Positions 20,904 through 31,284 of a DNA stretch of 64,000 nucleotides are shown piece by piece. The notes beneath the pieces were generated by a model. The model did not search any database. It was not told where the DNA came from and saw nothing but the letters and a program-made list of their open reading frames with translations. The stretch spans positions 94,501-158,500 of the forward strand of contig CAWZYM010000193.1 in NCBI GenBank assembly GCA_963966185.1, in the 5' to 3' direction. The first letter of the stretch is position 1; every line of letters begins with the position of its first letter. The position numbers were made by a program, and so were the translations under genes. Origin of the DNA: Rhabditoides inermis. Taxonomy: Eukaryota; Nematoda; Chromadorea; Rhabditida; Rhabditidae.

Positions 20904-23900
20904 CGAAACAGTGCAATACCTTCCTCTTCACCTGGCAGTAGAGGTTCAGATAGAGATATAGGTGAAATCGGCGAGGTCACGTAAGGGGCCGAGGGGGGTG
21001 TTGCACTGTTGTGAGTTGTCACCGGGGTATTCGCATTGTTATAGAAGGACGGGCTCCAACGAATCGTGTCCCCCTCCAAGGAAATGTCACTATATGATGA
21101 CTGATTACTTGTGACACCGGCTACGTGATCTCTACGTTTCGTCATCACGCTAGTTATGTGATTAGAGATCGAAGTAAGAATCCCAGAACGTCTAGACATT
21201 GTTGTATCTGCGACTCTCGGCTCATGTGCTAATGAAGCAAGAACGTTATCTGTAGGAGGGGGAGGAGCGTAGCGAGTGGGTACTAATGGCATATCTACGA
21301 GAGGGATATCTGGGGCAGAGATGTGTGGGCGGCGCCCTACTCGTTGTCTATACGCGTCAGCTCTACGTTGTGTACGTCTACTCGTATGGTTTCCCCAACG
21401 TCTAGCACACAGGCACTTACATTTATGCCAGCCGTTGACACAGTGATCCCACAACCATAGGGTTGACCGTTTCACGCCTACCCAGATATCGAGACCGAAT
21501 CGTTTCACATTGCACTTATACTTACAACAAGTGTATGTCACTAGTATGAGAGATAGAATTGTCAGACTTGTGTATAGACCAAATAGGAATTCGCTACATC
21601 GTGGGTTGAGAAGAATCTCTAGGTAACAAATCGTACAAGGTAAATTGGCGCAATAGTTCTGAGAGGGGCATGTGATTGCTAGAAGATGATACTTTCCCTC
21701 GTACGATTTGCGCCAGTTGGCTGTATATGGATGAATCGTCACATCGCTAGGGAACACTATCGTTGAACTATCGGTTTTCTCAACCTCAATGCAGAAGTCA
21801 CCTGCACATATCTTACTGCGTTGTTCAGCTACTGGATCGTAAATGTTCACACCAGATTTTGCGCAAGTCATGTTAGCGGGGTCATCAGGGAAAGAAACGA
21901 CAGAAATTCGAGTGCCATTACCCTCACGTTTGTTCAAATATGCAATTGGAAATAAAGGATGTACCTTGTCTTCGTCGATTGCGGGTTGGTTGGGCTGCTT
22001 CGCGTTGGGATGCCTCGCGTGGAGATTCATGTTGGATCCAGAGGACGATGCCACTGCAAAACCATCGGTTCGTATATACCATTCTGTTTCCGAGTTCATA
22101 TAGTTGTCATCGAGATCTACGATTTTTGATGGTGAAGGTGATTTTACGGTCGACGTAGTCGTTGTACTAGGTGTTGTTGTGCTACCCCTCGTTGTCACCT
22201 TCACACTAGACCTAGATTGTGCAGTAGTTCTCACTAACGTAGTTGTAGTACTCGGAAGTTTGGTTGTCGTAGTAGTAGGAGCGTGTGTGGTCACTCGAGT
22301 GGTCACCGTCGGTGTGGTAGTAGTAGTGGGAGGCTTAGTGGTTGTGGGTGGTAGTTTCGTAGTGGAGGGTCTAGTTGATGTTACTGTGACGTTGGGAACG
22401 AAATCTTCAAAGGGGACCATCCCACCGAGAGCGGAAACGTTTCGCATCTCTACTACAGAAGCCGAGGTTACTGGGAAACAAGCAATGAGCAGCATGATGA
22501 TGAACGTAGGCATGAACACGCACTTGCGTGCCATCCTCCACAGGTCCATTACCACACTTGAACTATTGACCCTAGCTTCCTCCTCTTCGGGAGGATCCTC
22601 CACCTGGCTCACGTTGTCCCCTTGTGTCGCGTCGGAAATAGAACGCGCTGCCTCTATGAGTGTGCTCCTATCAGGACGAAGTGAGAGGGGAACGAGCATT
22701 TGCACTGAACGAACTAGTTTGCCCTTGTGTGTTTGCAAAACCGCGGACTTGATTTCCCCATCCCTTCTGCGTTTCAGCTCTAGAACGCGTGCCATTCTCC
22801 ATCTTAAACGAGGAAGGTTGTCATCCTTGACCAAAACAACCTCGCCTACTGCGGGAGCGTTCTGTGCCGCATGCGCTTGATTTTTGCGTGGAATGCTTCC
22901 GAAATTCTTGTTGTCAAGTAAGTAGTCGCGTTTCCACACTGACCAGAAACGATTGACCTGTTTCTCTACATCAAGGAAAGATTCCAACATCTCCTCATAC
23001 TCGTTAGAAAATTTCTCATAATAGGGGGATCTGACCTTAGGTAACACTAGATCGATAGGACGTAGCACCTGATAGTCATTCGCACCTTGATCAACGTACG
23101 TTAGTGGTGTCGCATTGCAAAGGAAAGTGCACTGTTTCAATAAAGTTTCGAAAGTCGTCCTATCAGGTATGCTCGTGCCAATCGCATGTCTCAGTGCCTT
23201 TTTGCTCGCACGTACTTTCCTTTCCACTAAACCGTTCTCGTGTGGTGCGAGAGGAGTACTGAAAAACCATCTCGTCTTGGTGCGAATAGGGGTCTTGTCC
23301 ACTTCCTGGACCAACTCAGCAAACAGTGTATCTTTCATGATTTCAGCAGCTAAGTGAAACGTCGTAGCGTTATCGCTTGTGAATGTATCGCTCACACCCC
23401 AAGTAGCGAAAAAGCGTTTCAGGCACATTAGAAACTCCTTAGTATTCATACTGTATAGAGCTTCTGCATGTAGCAGACGACTTGCGAAACATGTGAATAA
23501 GCATACCCATGCTTTCTGTTTCTGACCGCTCGCGACCTCTACCGTAATGGGGCCGTAGCAGTCAAGTGCGCAGTGTTGGAATGGGCGGCATCTATTCACT
23601 CGTGCCTTTGGCAGGTTAGCGTAAGGGGGGACTGCAAAGGAATGGTTCTCTCGCTTACGACAAGGTACGCACCGTTTGAGGAGTTGTTTGATCACTCCTC
23701 TAGCCCTAGGCGCATAGTAAGATTCATGAATCATGCCTAAAACGGTGTTTGGACCACAATGAAAGTGTGACAAATGAATGTCGTTGACGAGTAATTCGCC
23801 CAGAGCAGACTTGATCTGTAATGCTGGTCGATCGTGTACCTCAACCTCATCGCTTGCGCCAAACCTTCCATACTGCTTGAAAATACCGTCGAGATCTTCA

Positions 23901-26383
23901 TGAACATTGTTCTTCATGCGGAGAATGCGTCTGCGATGGGTACGTTGATGCATGCGAATGAGTTGTTCTCGCGCGCTCTCAAGGCACTCAAAAGTCAAAT
24001 ATTCGCCCGCGTCAGTGCCCAAGGCAACGCGATTGAGAGTAGGGATCGAATCAAAAACACGGTTGATCAATTCAATGTTCTTAGTTTTCCAGAGCATAGT
24101 CTTTACTGCGCGGAGGACATAAGCAGTAATTGCGAGAACTTTCTTGTAGCTGTTTGATCTATGGAATTCTCGTTCCAACCCGTCATGATAGTTTGTCAAC
24201 TTCTCATCAATTTCATTGATGTGTTCCTCAGCGGAAACCATCATAGCAATCACCTCAGGCTGGTTGTAATGTCCCGCTGACTCCTTAGCTATCTCCTTTT
24301 CCACATGTGGGTCAACTACCTCAAAGACGTTCACACTCTCTGGCCATTCTGTCTCATCTCTACACAACCACTCTGGTCCGTGAAACCAATTGCTAGAAAT
24401 CATCTCATCGAAAGTCAGATTTGTCCTAGTTGCGTGATCGCTACTGTTGTCACCTGATGAAACATGACGTAACTCTACAGGAATACCGGAATCCTCAATG
24501 CTCTGAATAATATCAATGATCGTGCGCACTCTATTCTCGACAAATTGTCGAAACCTAATCTTCTCCTTCTTCTTGATCCAAGAGAGAGATATCGTACTGT
24601 CAGACATGAGAAAAACCTTGGAAATCTTCAGATGCGATTCTCGCAAAATGGTCTGTGCCATTTTGCATGCCAAAAGGATACTCAACAGTTCCAAACGTGG
24701 TATAGTCATCCCTTTCTGAGAAGATAGGCGCTGCTTTGCTAGTATGATACTGTTCGCATAGTAACTCTCATTGGGTACCGGTGCGCGAATGTATGCGACT
24801 GCAGCATAAGCACGAATAGATGCGTCCGAAAATATGACTAACTGATTGCCTTCCGGAACCGATATGATAGCACGTGGAAACGTTAGAGTAGCGTTCATGA
24901 GAATGTTTTGGTACTCTGTGAATCGCAAAGTCACTTCACTATCAGTGATGTGATCGTCCCACCCAGTGTTCAACTTCCACACATCCTGCAAGAGAATCTT
25001 CCCTGCAGTGTAGAGTGGAGCGAACATTGACACAGGGTCAAAGAACCCAGCAACAAACTTCAAAATGTTGCGTCGAGTAAACCTCTTATCAACAGAAATG
25101 GCCTTAGGTTTCTTCACACTCAGAGAGTCATCTCTAGTATCCCACTCGTAACCCAGAATCTTCTGTTTGAGATCATCTGAACGATCAATATCTGGAACAA
25201 TGCTAGATAGAGAAGACAGATTGCTCGCATACTCGCGAAGATTCATGTGCATGTCAGTGAAAACTTTCTTGGATTCCTTGTATATCTCGCTCATCTCCTC
25301 CTCATTGTCAAACGTAATCATGAGATTGTCAACATACATGTTTTCGCGAATAGATTGTTTGATATGCTCAGGGCAATCAGATTGATCGAGAAAATGCAAG
25401 ATGCTCTTTCCGAGCAGGAAAGGAGACGAGATCACTCCGAACGGAATTCTCGTGAACCGCATGACTCGAATATTCTCACTAGATGGTGGTTGATTGATAT
25501 CTTTCAGCCACAGAAATCTCGTAACATCTCTATCTTGTTCTTGAAGGTGAATTTGCAAAAATGCCTTCTCAATGTCTGAGATACATATGTAACGACCAAT
25601 TCTGCATCTAATTAACATTCCCGTAATGTCTGGTAAGATGGTGGGGCCGGCATGCAAGCACTCATTCAAAGATCGCACCCCTTTCATGTGGCTAGAGGCA
25701 TCATACACTATACGGACCTTGGTTGTCTTACTGTCAGCCTTCGTGACAGACTGATAAGGAATATAATATATGGGAACCCCTTCCGGTGGATCACCATCCG
25801 GAACATCCTCGATAAACCCGCGCGCTTCCTGCTCTTCAAAGTTCTTCACAAACGCAGCGAAGACCTTATCGTCCCGTTGTGCTTGTGTGACCTGTTGATA
25901 AAAGCGACGCAGGGCTACCGGATAGTTGTCGGCTAGCTGTTCTTTCATACCCTCTTTCCAGGGCCAGCAAACAGAAATCCCGACTTCCCAGTCAATCATG
26001 GTGGACTTTTCAAAAGATTGTACCACCTTATCGTTTACATCCCCGTCAAACACCGTGTCCTTGATGCCAAGAGTGTCCAAATCATAGAGTACTTTCAATT
26101 CATCCCCTGTCTCGTTTCGGATCATGTTAATATGAAACTCATTCCTATCTGCACTGCCATCTGTTGTCTTTCGACCACAGATGATGTGCCCTACTTGTGA
26201 TGCACGTGCCATGAGCCCTGATGGTAGCTCAAAACTAGGGGAATCAGAATTCATGATGCGCCAGAAATGGGTGATGCCTATCAAAATGTCAGGTTCAATG
26301 CACTCACTCTGTCTCCATTCGACCACGCCACCGTGTCTCTCTAAGTATTCAACATCGCGTTGTTCAATCGGGGCTACGTGAAC
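20904..26383 (-). pseudogene. BEL/Pao pol-env segment, copy B (truncated both ends)
   Basis: The 5.48-kb block matches 37484-42963 with constant offset 16,580. The only difference I found is G at 25212 versus T at 41792 (Ser/Tyr). Reading right to left it holds reverse transcriptase, RNase H, integrase (HHCC and DDE), a signal-like hydrophobic segment, a Thr-rich stalk and the first, Gn-like, part of env. Gag, protease, leader and PBS are missing: the block begins inside the protease-RT linker, directly at an LTR end. Env is cut before its second (Gc-like) half, where a non-element sequence adds a short novel tail. The frame is open throughout 1,864 codons, but the copy is structurally incomplete. 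Confidence 0.92.
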
Positions 26384-26709
26384 TGTTTCGGCAGATGGGT
26401 TATTCCTAGTATGATTCCAGTCTACTATCTAAGATTCCTACGTTATTACCAGGTGGTTCAGTGATATCAAACCCAATGCAGAAACCGACCTATTCCAATC
26501 CAGCTCACTCCTAATAGACTCTCACATAACACACACATCGATTAGACCAATAGACCTTTATGACATAAGGAATATAGCGATAGTGAGAATGGGAGGGCGC
26601 GACTGTTCTCCGTGTCGCTCCTGTGAAGAGTGCCTGCCTTCTCCTCTCGAGGGGGTGGGGCGTCGGATGGGCGGGGCCGAACCTCCTTGCGTGGCCTCTG
26701 GCCGCGACA
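26384..26709 (-). mobile_element. LTR of the BEL/Pao element (326 bp)
   Basis: Matches 46876-47201 over 326 bp with no difference found. On the minus strand it starts TGTCGCGG and ends GAAACA, the canonical TG..CA termini. On its 3' side it is fused straight to pol (26383), so PBS, leader, gag and protease are deleted. On its 5' side the sequence CAGTCGCCCCCGGGAG is not an obvious polypurine tract, so whether it is the 3' LTR of the accessory block or the 5' LTR of copy B is undecided. Confidence 0.88.
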
Positions 26710-27746
26710 CTCCCGGGGGCGACTGTGCTGTCCCTGTCGGTGTCCTTGGACGACGGACGGTGGCGATAAGTGGACGAGCATCGTAGTCGACGGTGTTGGA
26801 GTGACGACGCGGCGATGGGGTGACGATGACGGCGCGGCGACGACGATGAGGACGCGGCGACGACGCGGCGAGAAGGTGGTGGTGTGGCGAAGAAAAGGCG
26901 AAGTTCCCATTCAAGGGTCACATCTTGCGAAAAGCGCCTAATAAAACGACCGACCGTTCTAGCGGTGGATATCTTTTTATGACGTTTCGCTATAGCGCGT
27001 GCGTCAGACCACCCCCGCGCGTTTAAATTCGGCGGATTCCAAAATTACTCGAGGGCAGACAAATACCATGAATAGGCACATAAAATGCAGATCGTGGCTA
27101 AATCAGTGCATGAATCCCATCTCACTAAATCAAAACACCAAATCATCAAAATCAGTTTTCACGAAAAAATTTTCTTTCTTTCTAGGCTGCATACTCACAC
27201 CACTGCATTCCTATAATTGCGCTCGTGTGAGTGTGCGTGGCATTATCGATTTGGGGCGAGGGGGGTGGGGGCTAGTAGTTGTGGTTATGTGTACGTTTCG
27301 CTCGCGACAAGTCCATTCTCTGCTTCATATTCCAACGGAATGAATATTTCTTCTAGTCTGTTCTATATTTGAAACTCCTTTTCTCCAAAATCTACCCCTT
27401 ACGTACATACTCTCTCTTCTCCCGTACTCCTGGATCGTCTTCTCCTGGAAGGAGGACGTCAAATCAAACGCAACACATGTACCCGTAATTGTTTATTTTT
27501 TGGGTTTTCAAATATTGCGCATTTTTATAGAATTTCGAGATTTTTCTGCTGTCATGGAACATAAGAAGATGACAATGAACACGAAGAAATAGAGACATCA
27601 ATTTTCACTCATAACCGTAATCTCAACAATGTCACACATAGGGTAGGGTAGAAAAAATAGAGAGAAAGAAATGCTCGAGAATATATTATATACTATCACC
27701 GAATTCCAAAAAAAAGCATCATAATATATACATTTCAATATGTTTT
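26710..27746 (-). other. Region between LTR and accessory gene d
   Basis: 1.04 kb without a convincing gene. 26,750-26,880 is a GACG/CGGCG-rich low-complexity stretch open in several frames. An AATAAA on the minus strand near 27,493 could serve the Cys/His-protein gene that stops at 27,747. A candidate tail of the element or flanking DNA. Confidence 0.4.
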
Positions 27747-28511
27747 TCACCCTTGCCACTCCTCGTTGGCCCCGAGCAGCAAGTCTTCGTCTCCCATCGT
27801 TTCAACCGGTGCACACTCCCCCGCCATGTTCAGGTCATTGAGTAGTGCTGCCTCAGCGGTTCCCGTTGCGTTGCTGGCTCTGCTGGCGGCTCTAGAATCC
27901 GAGTCTGAAGGTGCGCTGGGCTGGTGAGCGGCGGTGGGCTGAGGAGTCGGTTGACGAGGCTCCATGAACCCATGTAGGGCTCGGTTGCCTTGGTACTGCT
28001 GTCGCTCTTGGCGCTCCTTCTCCTCCCTGGCTTGCTGCTCCAGCAAGCGAGAACCGTCTGCTCCGAACCCTTCCTCCATCATGGCCTTCTCGTAACGGAC
28101 GCAGATGAGTTTGTTGTGCACCACGAATTCCATCTTACATTGAGGCTGTTGGCACACCACTCTCTCCGACACCTCTCGCGGTTTGAACGCGACCCACTGG
28201 CACCTCCAGACGTTGTGGTTGTGGATGTTGTACTCGCCACAAACCCCACATAAACTGTACCTCTGGACGATCTCTAGTCGGGCTGCGGTGGAGAGAGCGA
28301 GTACCAGTGGGCATTCGAACACTCCGTGGCCCTTGGCTCCGCACGCTCGGAAACGGCACGTCACCCGTGACCTCCTCATGGCGTCGTCCTCCTGTCTCTT
28401 CATGAACGTTTCTTCATTTTGAATCTGACGGTACATCTCGTTGGCCAACAGTCCTGCGCCCGCCAGCTCTACCCTCTGATCGCGTCGACGCTTCACTGCA
28501 TGTGCGGTCGT
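27747..28511 (-). CDS. Accessory d: Cys/His-cluster protein, gag nucleocapsid-like (complete copy)
   Basis: The acceptor AATTCCAG precedes the segment at 28511; an internal ATG at 28496 gives 249 aa and TGA follows at 27747. Three zinc-binding-type clusters are visible around residues 45-130: C-x4-C-x4-H-x4-C (CGAKGHGVFEC), C-x2-C-x5/7-H-x4/6-C (CGVCGEYNIHNHNVWRC) and C-x4-C-x6-H-x4-C. This parallels the three knuckles of the element's own gag (CGFCDMSNHTSANC and two more), including the intervening '-R-EI/KAI--N--C' linker. The C-terminus (residues 150-249) is Gln/Pro/Ser/Ala-rich and acidic. It is presumably a nucleic-acid-binding protein, perhaps a second nucleocapsid. The right-arm copy (36780-37248) is cut at the codon before LEQQ. 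It lies inside the inverted repeat up to 28,043; the last 296 bases are unique. Confidence 0.7.
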   Translation of the reverse strand, partial: TTAHAVKRRRDQRVELAGAGLLANEMYRQIQNEETFMKRQEDDAMRRSRVTCRFRACGAKGHGVFECPLVLALSTAARLEIVQRYSLCGVCGEYNIHNHNVWRCQWVAFKPREVSERVVCQQPQCKMEFVVHNKLICVRYEKAMMEEGFGADGSRLLEQQAREEKERQERQQYQGNRALHGFMEPRQPTPQPTAAHQPSAPSDSDSRAASRASNATGTAEAALLNDLNMAGECAPVETMGDEDLLLGANEEWQG

Positions 28512-28650
28512 CTGGAATTTCCACTATCTAGTCTCTCTATTAAAAATATCTCTGATATCAAAAAAAAAAATTTTGATACTAAATATTGGTATGGTACAGT
28601 GATATAGTATATTCTCGAGCATGAATGGGAATGTGGGAGAAATGACGTAA

Positions 28651-28941
28651 TCAGGAAGAGTCAGGACTTGTGTCGCTACGCAGTGCTTCAATCATTCTCT
28701 CTACGATAGTATGGATACCCCTCGGATCATGCAGTCGCTCGCGAATGGGTTGTACACGCAATGCGCGCGCTGCTGCTTTTTCTCTCAAAAGATTCATATG
28801 CATTTCGGAGACGATGGACCCTGACTGAGGGAGAGCGTCAACCATTGCCCTCTTCGTCTTGTCCCACCACGAAATCCAGACTTGGAGTTCGCTAGATTGG
28901 CGGTGGTAGTCTGAGAAGTGTTCAAGTAGAAGTGCGCGTAG
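28651..28941 (-). CDS. Accessory c: short helical segment, left arm
   Basis: Starts after the acceptor ATAATTCAG. The frame LRALLLEHFSDYHRQSS... VWISWWDKTKRAMVDALPQ... continues through a Leu/Arg-rich helix to TGA. It may be an exon of a longer accessory transcript rather than a gene of its own. Identical in the right arm (36350-36640). No family recognised. Confidence 0.45.
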   Translation of the reverse strand, partial: LRALLLEHFSDYHRQSSELQVWISWWDKTKRAMVDALPQSGSIVSEMHMNLLREKAAARALRVQPIRERLHDPRGIHTIVERMIEALRSDTSPDSS

Positions 28942-29015
28942 CTGAATTATGACAGTTCAACAAAAGAGTTTATTGTAAAACCAAAACACAAGACACAGTC
29001 TGATACACAATATGT

Positions 29016-29615
29016 CTATAGGGACATTCGATCAAAATCATTGGACATTAGTGCATAGCCTAAATACGTCTCAAATGTGTCTCCCATAATTCTATTTTCT
29101 ATTGCTTCTTCTAATGTTAGTTTTCCTCTCCATATCTTGACATCATGTATGTACTGTTTGATAATCATCATTTCTATGTTTCTACACTCATTTAACGTAG
29201 TCTGAATATGCACACATCCCTCCTCTCTCACTATGTGTTGTGGTATTTCTCCGTTATGGCACAGCACTAAAATTTCTACGGTTTTTAATATGTCTCGGAA
29301 TGTGTCTGTCAGAGAGAACAATAATTGGACTTGATCCCTCATTGTTTTATAAAATCCTAAATTGAACGGGTGAATTAAAGTATCGTCAGGGGTATCGTAT
29401 GTCATATCATAGTAGATAAACCTCATACGCAGTGTGGAACACACTATTGCTACCGTGACCCACTCATATACCCTGATAGCCTCTTCTACATTTGGTATTC
29501 TTCTATTTTGGCTCGAGAGGGCGTGCTTGAGGTACGTTGACAGCGTATCGTCGCAGTAACCATTCATGAACGCTGCCGGGTGTTGGCAAAAGTCTCGCAC
29601 GACCGCGTCAGCCGT
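29016..29615 (-). CDS. Accessory b: ~200-aa alpha-helical protein, left arm
   Basis: The open segment follows the acceptor ATTTTACAG and ends with TAG; 29 bases further on is an AATAAA (mirror of 36317-36322). The protein is mixed helical and hydrophobic (EEAIRVYEWVTVAIVCSTLR, FRDILKTVEILVLCHNG) without a membrane-spanning run, a known motif or enzymatic signature. Its position before the Cys/His protein would suit a capsid-like domain, but that is speculation. Identical in the right arm. Confidence 0.5.
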   Translation of the reverse strand, partial: TADAVVRDFCQHPAAFMNGYCDDTLSTYLKHALSSQNRRIPNVEEAIRVYEWVTVAIVCSTLRMRFIYYDMTYDTPDDTLIHPFNLGFYKTMRDQVQLLFSLTDTFRDILKTVEILVLCHNGEIPQHIVREEGCVHIQTTLNECRNIEMMIIKQYIHDVKIWRGKLTLEEAIENRIMGDTFETYLGYALMSNDFDRMSL

Positions 29616-29717
29616 CTGTAAAATACTCCGTAACTACTTATGCATCCTATGCTGTCATATGTTTTTAAGCAATACGAAAGTAATCAGTAGAGGCTATGAG
29701 GCTATATGAGTTGGCAC

Positions 29718-30128
29718 TCACTCGTATCTACGCTTTCGCATCAGTTTTCTTTTCGTTTCACGGATAGTCTGTTTATGTTTCTCCCGTTTCTCCCTTTTCT
29801 TATCTGCTTGAGATTTTCTCATAACAGGAAATGTTGTTGGCTGTCTCCCCTCACTGCCCTCTCTCTCTTGCATGCTATACTCTCCTAACGTAAGGGGGTT
29901 GTTGTAATACTGGACACGGGTGTGTACTTCAAGTAGTAGCTCTTGCTCCCTCATTATCTCGTCTTCTCTCGCTCTTTTCTCTTCTGCTGTCAGGTAGAAG
30001 TTCTCGTGTCTACTAGTCAACTCCGCTAGCCTCTCTTCTGTCTCGAATTCAAAAGTAGTCGAGTCAAATGCGGGTGATTGGCGATCTTCCTCGTGGATCT
30101 CTCTCTTCATTCCTTTCTCCCACTTCAT
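29718..30128 (-). CDS. Accessory a: charged coiled-coil-like protein, 136 aa, left arm
   Basis: ATG at 30128, starts MKWEKGMKREIHEED. Heptad-like Glu/Arg-rich region (FETEERLAELTSRHENFYL, EKRAREDEIMREQELLLE) and a strongly basic C-terminus (KRKLMRKRRYE). It stops at a TGA that overlaps a donor-like GTGAGT, so it could also be an exon. It diverges from the signal-peptide gene on the other strand with about 210 bp between ATGs. Identical copy at 35163-35573. Confidence 0.5.
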   Translation of the reverse strand: MKWEKGMKREIHEEDRQSPAFDSTTFEFETEERLAELTSRHENFYLTAEEKRAREDEIMREQELLLEVHTRVQYYNNPLTLGEYSMQEREGSEGRQPTTFPVMRKSQADKKREKREKHKQTIRETKRKLMRKRRYE

Positions 30129-30338
30129 TCCTCACTCCTTCTTTTCATCATCAGTCGGAGAGAACAGAGGGAGAGATTCGACCGCTTCGAACTGAAGGGA
30201 GACATCAGTCGGAGATCTCGAGAAAAGACAAAAGAAAATGGAATCTTTCCCACAACATTCCATAATATCGCGCGGTGAGATGTCAACAAACCATTGTCAT
30301 TCCTATTTCTCGTATTGTTCGTGGACAGTCGAACTGTC

Positions 30339-30641
30339 ATGCGTCTATTATACTACATTTTATTCGCTTTCTTCTGCACTGTTACCTATGCCAGTGACTC
30401 GGATGTTCCGATTTGGACTCTCCGATCACCTACTCTGTGTGGTTGTGATCCCGTCTCGCACACCTACTGCGTTGGCTTGCGAGGGTAAGTGACTGAGAAA
30501 AAATCTATCAGCACTGTGTATAGGCTATATGTATATGATTATAATTTTAGTCTCTCGGTGCAATATTGCGTACAATCTATCCCCGATCACGTCATCTATT
30601 CATGGAATCTGACTCCACCACCTGTTACTACTTCTACTACC
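30339..30641 (+). pseudogene. Truncated copy of the antisense signal-peptide/TM gene (left arm)
   Basis: Exon 1 (30339-30484, signal peptide MRLLYYILFAFFCTVTYA) and most of exon 2 (30551-30641) mirror the complete gene at 34160-34952. The copy ends inside exon 2 at the arm boundary, followed by 11 bases of unknown origin and then a gag fragment, so the Thr-rich stalk and membrane segment are missing. Confidence 0.8.
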
Positions 30642-30652
30642 TACTCTCTCAC

Positions 30653-31284
30653 CAATATCATCACCATCGTATGTTGGGACCGAGAAAATTTTGTTCTTGA
30701 TGAGAAGAGATGTGAAATCAACGTCTTTCTTGTCTAATCCGCAGTTGCCCATGGCTGTCACCAAATCAGATGGTTGAAGTGAAAGAGCGGTTGGAGGAAG
30801 GGGGACAGAGTTGTTTGTACTATTGTTTTGCAGGATGATCTCACTGATGTCAAAAATGTTGCGGGTCTTGTCTACCAGAGAGCTGTTACAGTATGAAGCA
30901 AGTTCCATGGGCTTAGATATATCCAGGCTATCTGCGCACGATGCCTGTGCTGTATTGTATGCGGTTTTGATGGTAGCTAGTTCATTCATGCGTTTGTCTA
31001 GGGAATTGAGAAGTTGGACTGCCTTTTCAAACGCTGCGATGCAAATAGATTTTTGACCCGTCCACAGCATGCGGAAATCGTTTGCCTCTGTCTCATCAGA
31101 TAGTCTCACTCCCTGGGATATGTAATTGTTCAAAGTGGAATTCACTGTCTCGATTTTTCCTATGGTGTCTTTGATTGCATCTACATAAGCATCGCGATGA
31201 GTGCGCGCTAGTGGAACACCTACTGCGGGATCGTTATCGTATGATACGCCCTGTGCAAATTGGAGAAGGTATGTGTTTGTAGTG
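30653..31284 (-). pseudogene. BEL/Pao gag 5' fragment
   Basis: Matches the gag portion at about 44451-45083 of the full copy (approximately residues 44-254), which contains YLLQFAQGVSYDND and the C-terminal TYDGDDIATF start. It is cut on both sides. The right junction with the plus-strand env copy shares AGTG (31281-31284) with both parents. Confidence 0.9.

Larger units (their letters stand above)
28043..30641. repeat. Left arm of 2.6-kb inverted repeat
   Basis: Position x here pairs with 65,291-x in 34650-37248. All encoded frames are identical between arms and no mismatch was found in the stretches compared base by base. The spacer is 4,008 bp (30642-34649). Confidence 0.95.

Noticed and set aside
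22104..22880. 258-codon plus-strand frame (and its twin at 38684-39460), Val-rich
   Set aside because: Exact antisense of the Thr-rich stalk and integrase end of the BEL polyprotein; the valines are the complement of threonine codons.
24465..24480. CTGATGAAAC as another hammerhead core
   Set aside because: Lies in conserved pol coding sequence and lacks all flanking helices.
26630..26941. Open frames in all directions in GACG/CGGCG-rich DNA near the LTR
   Set aside because: Low-complexity composition keeps several frames open at once; none has a recognisable domain or splice border.
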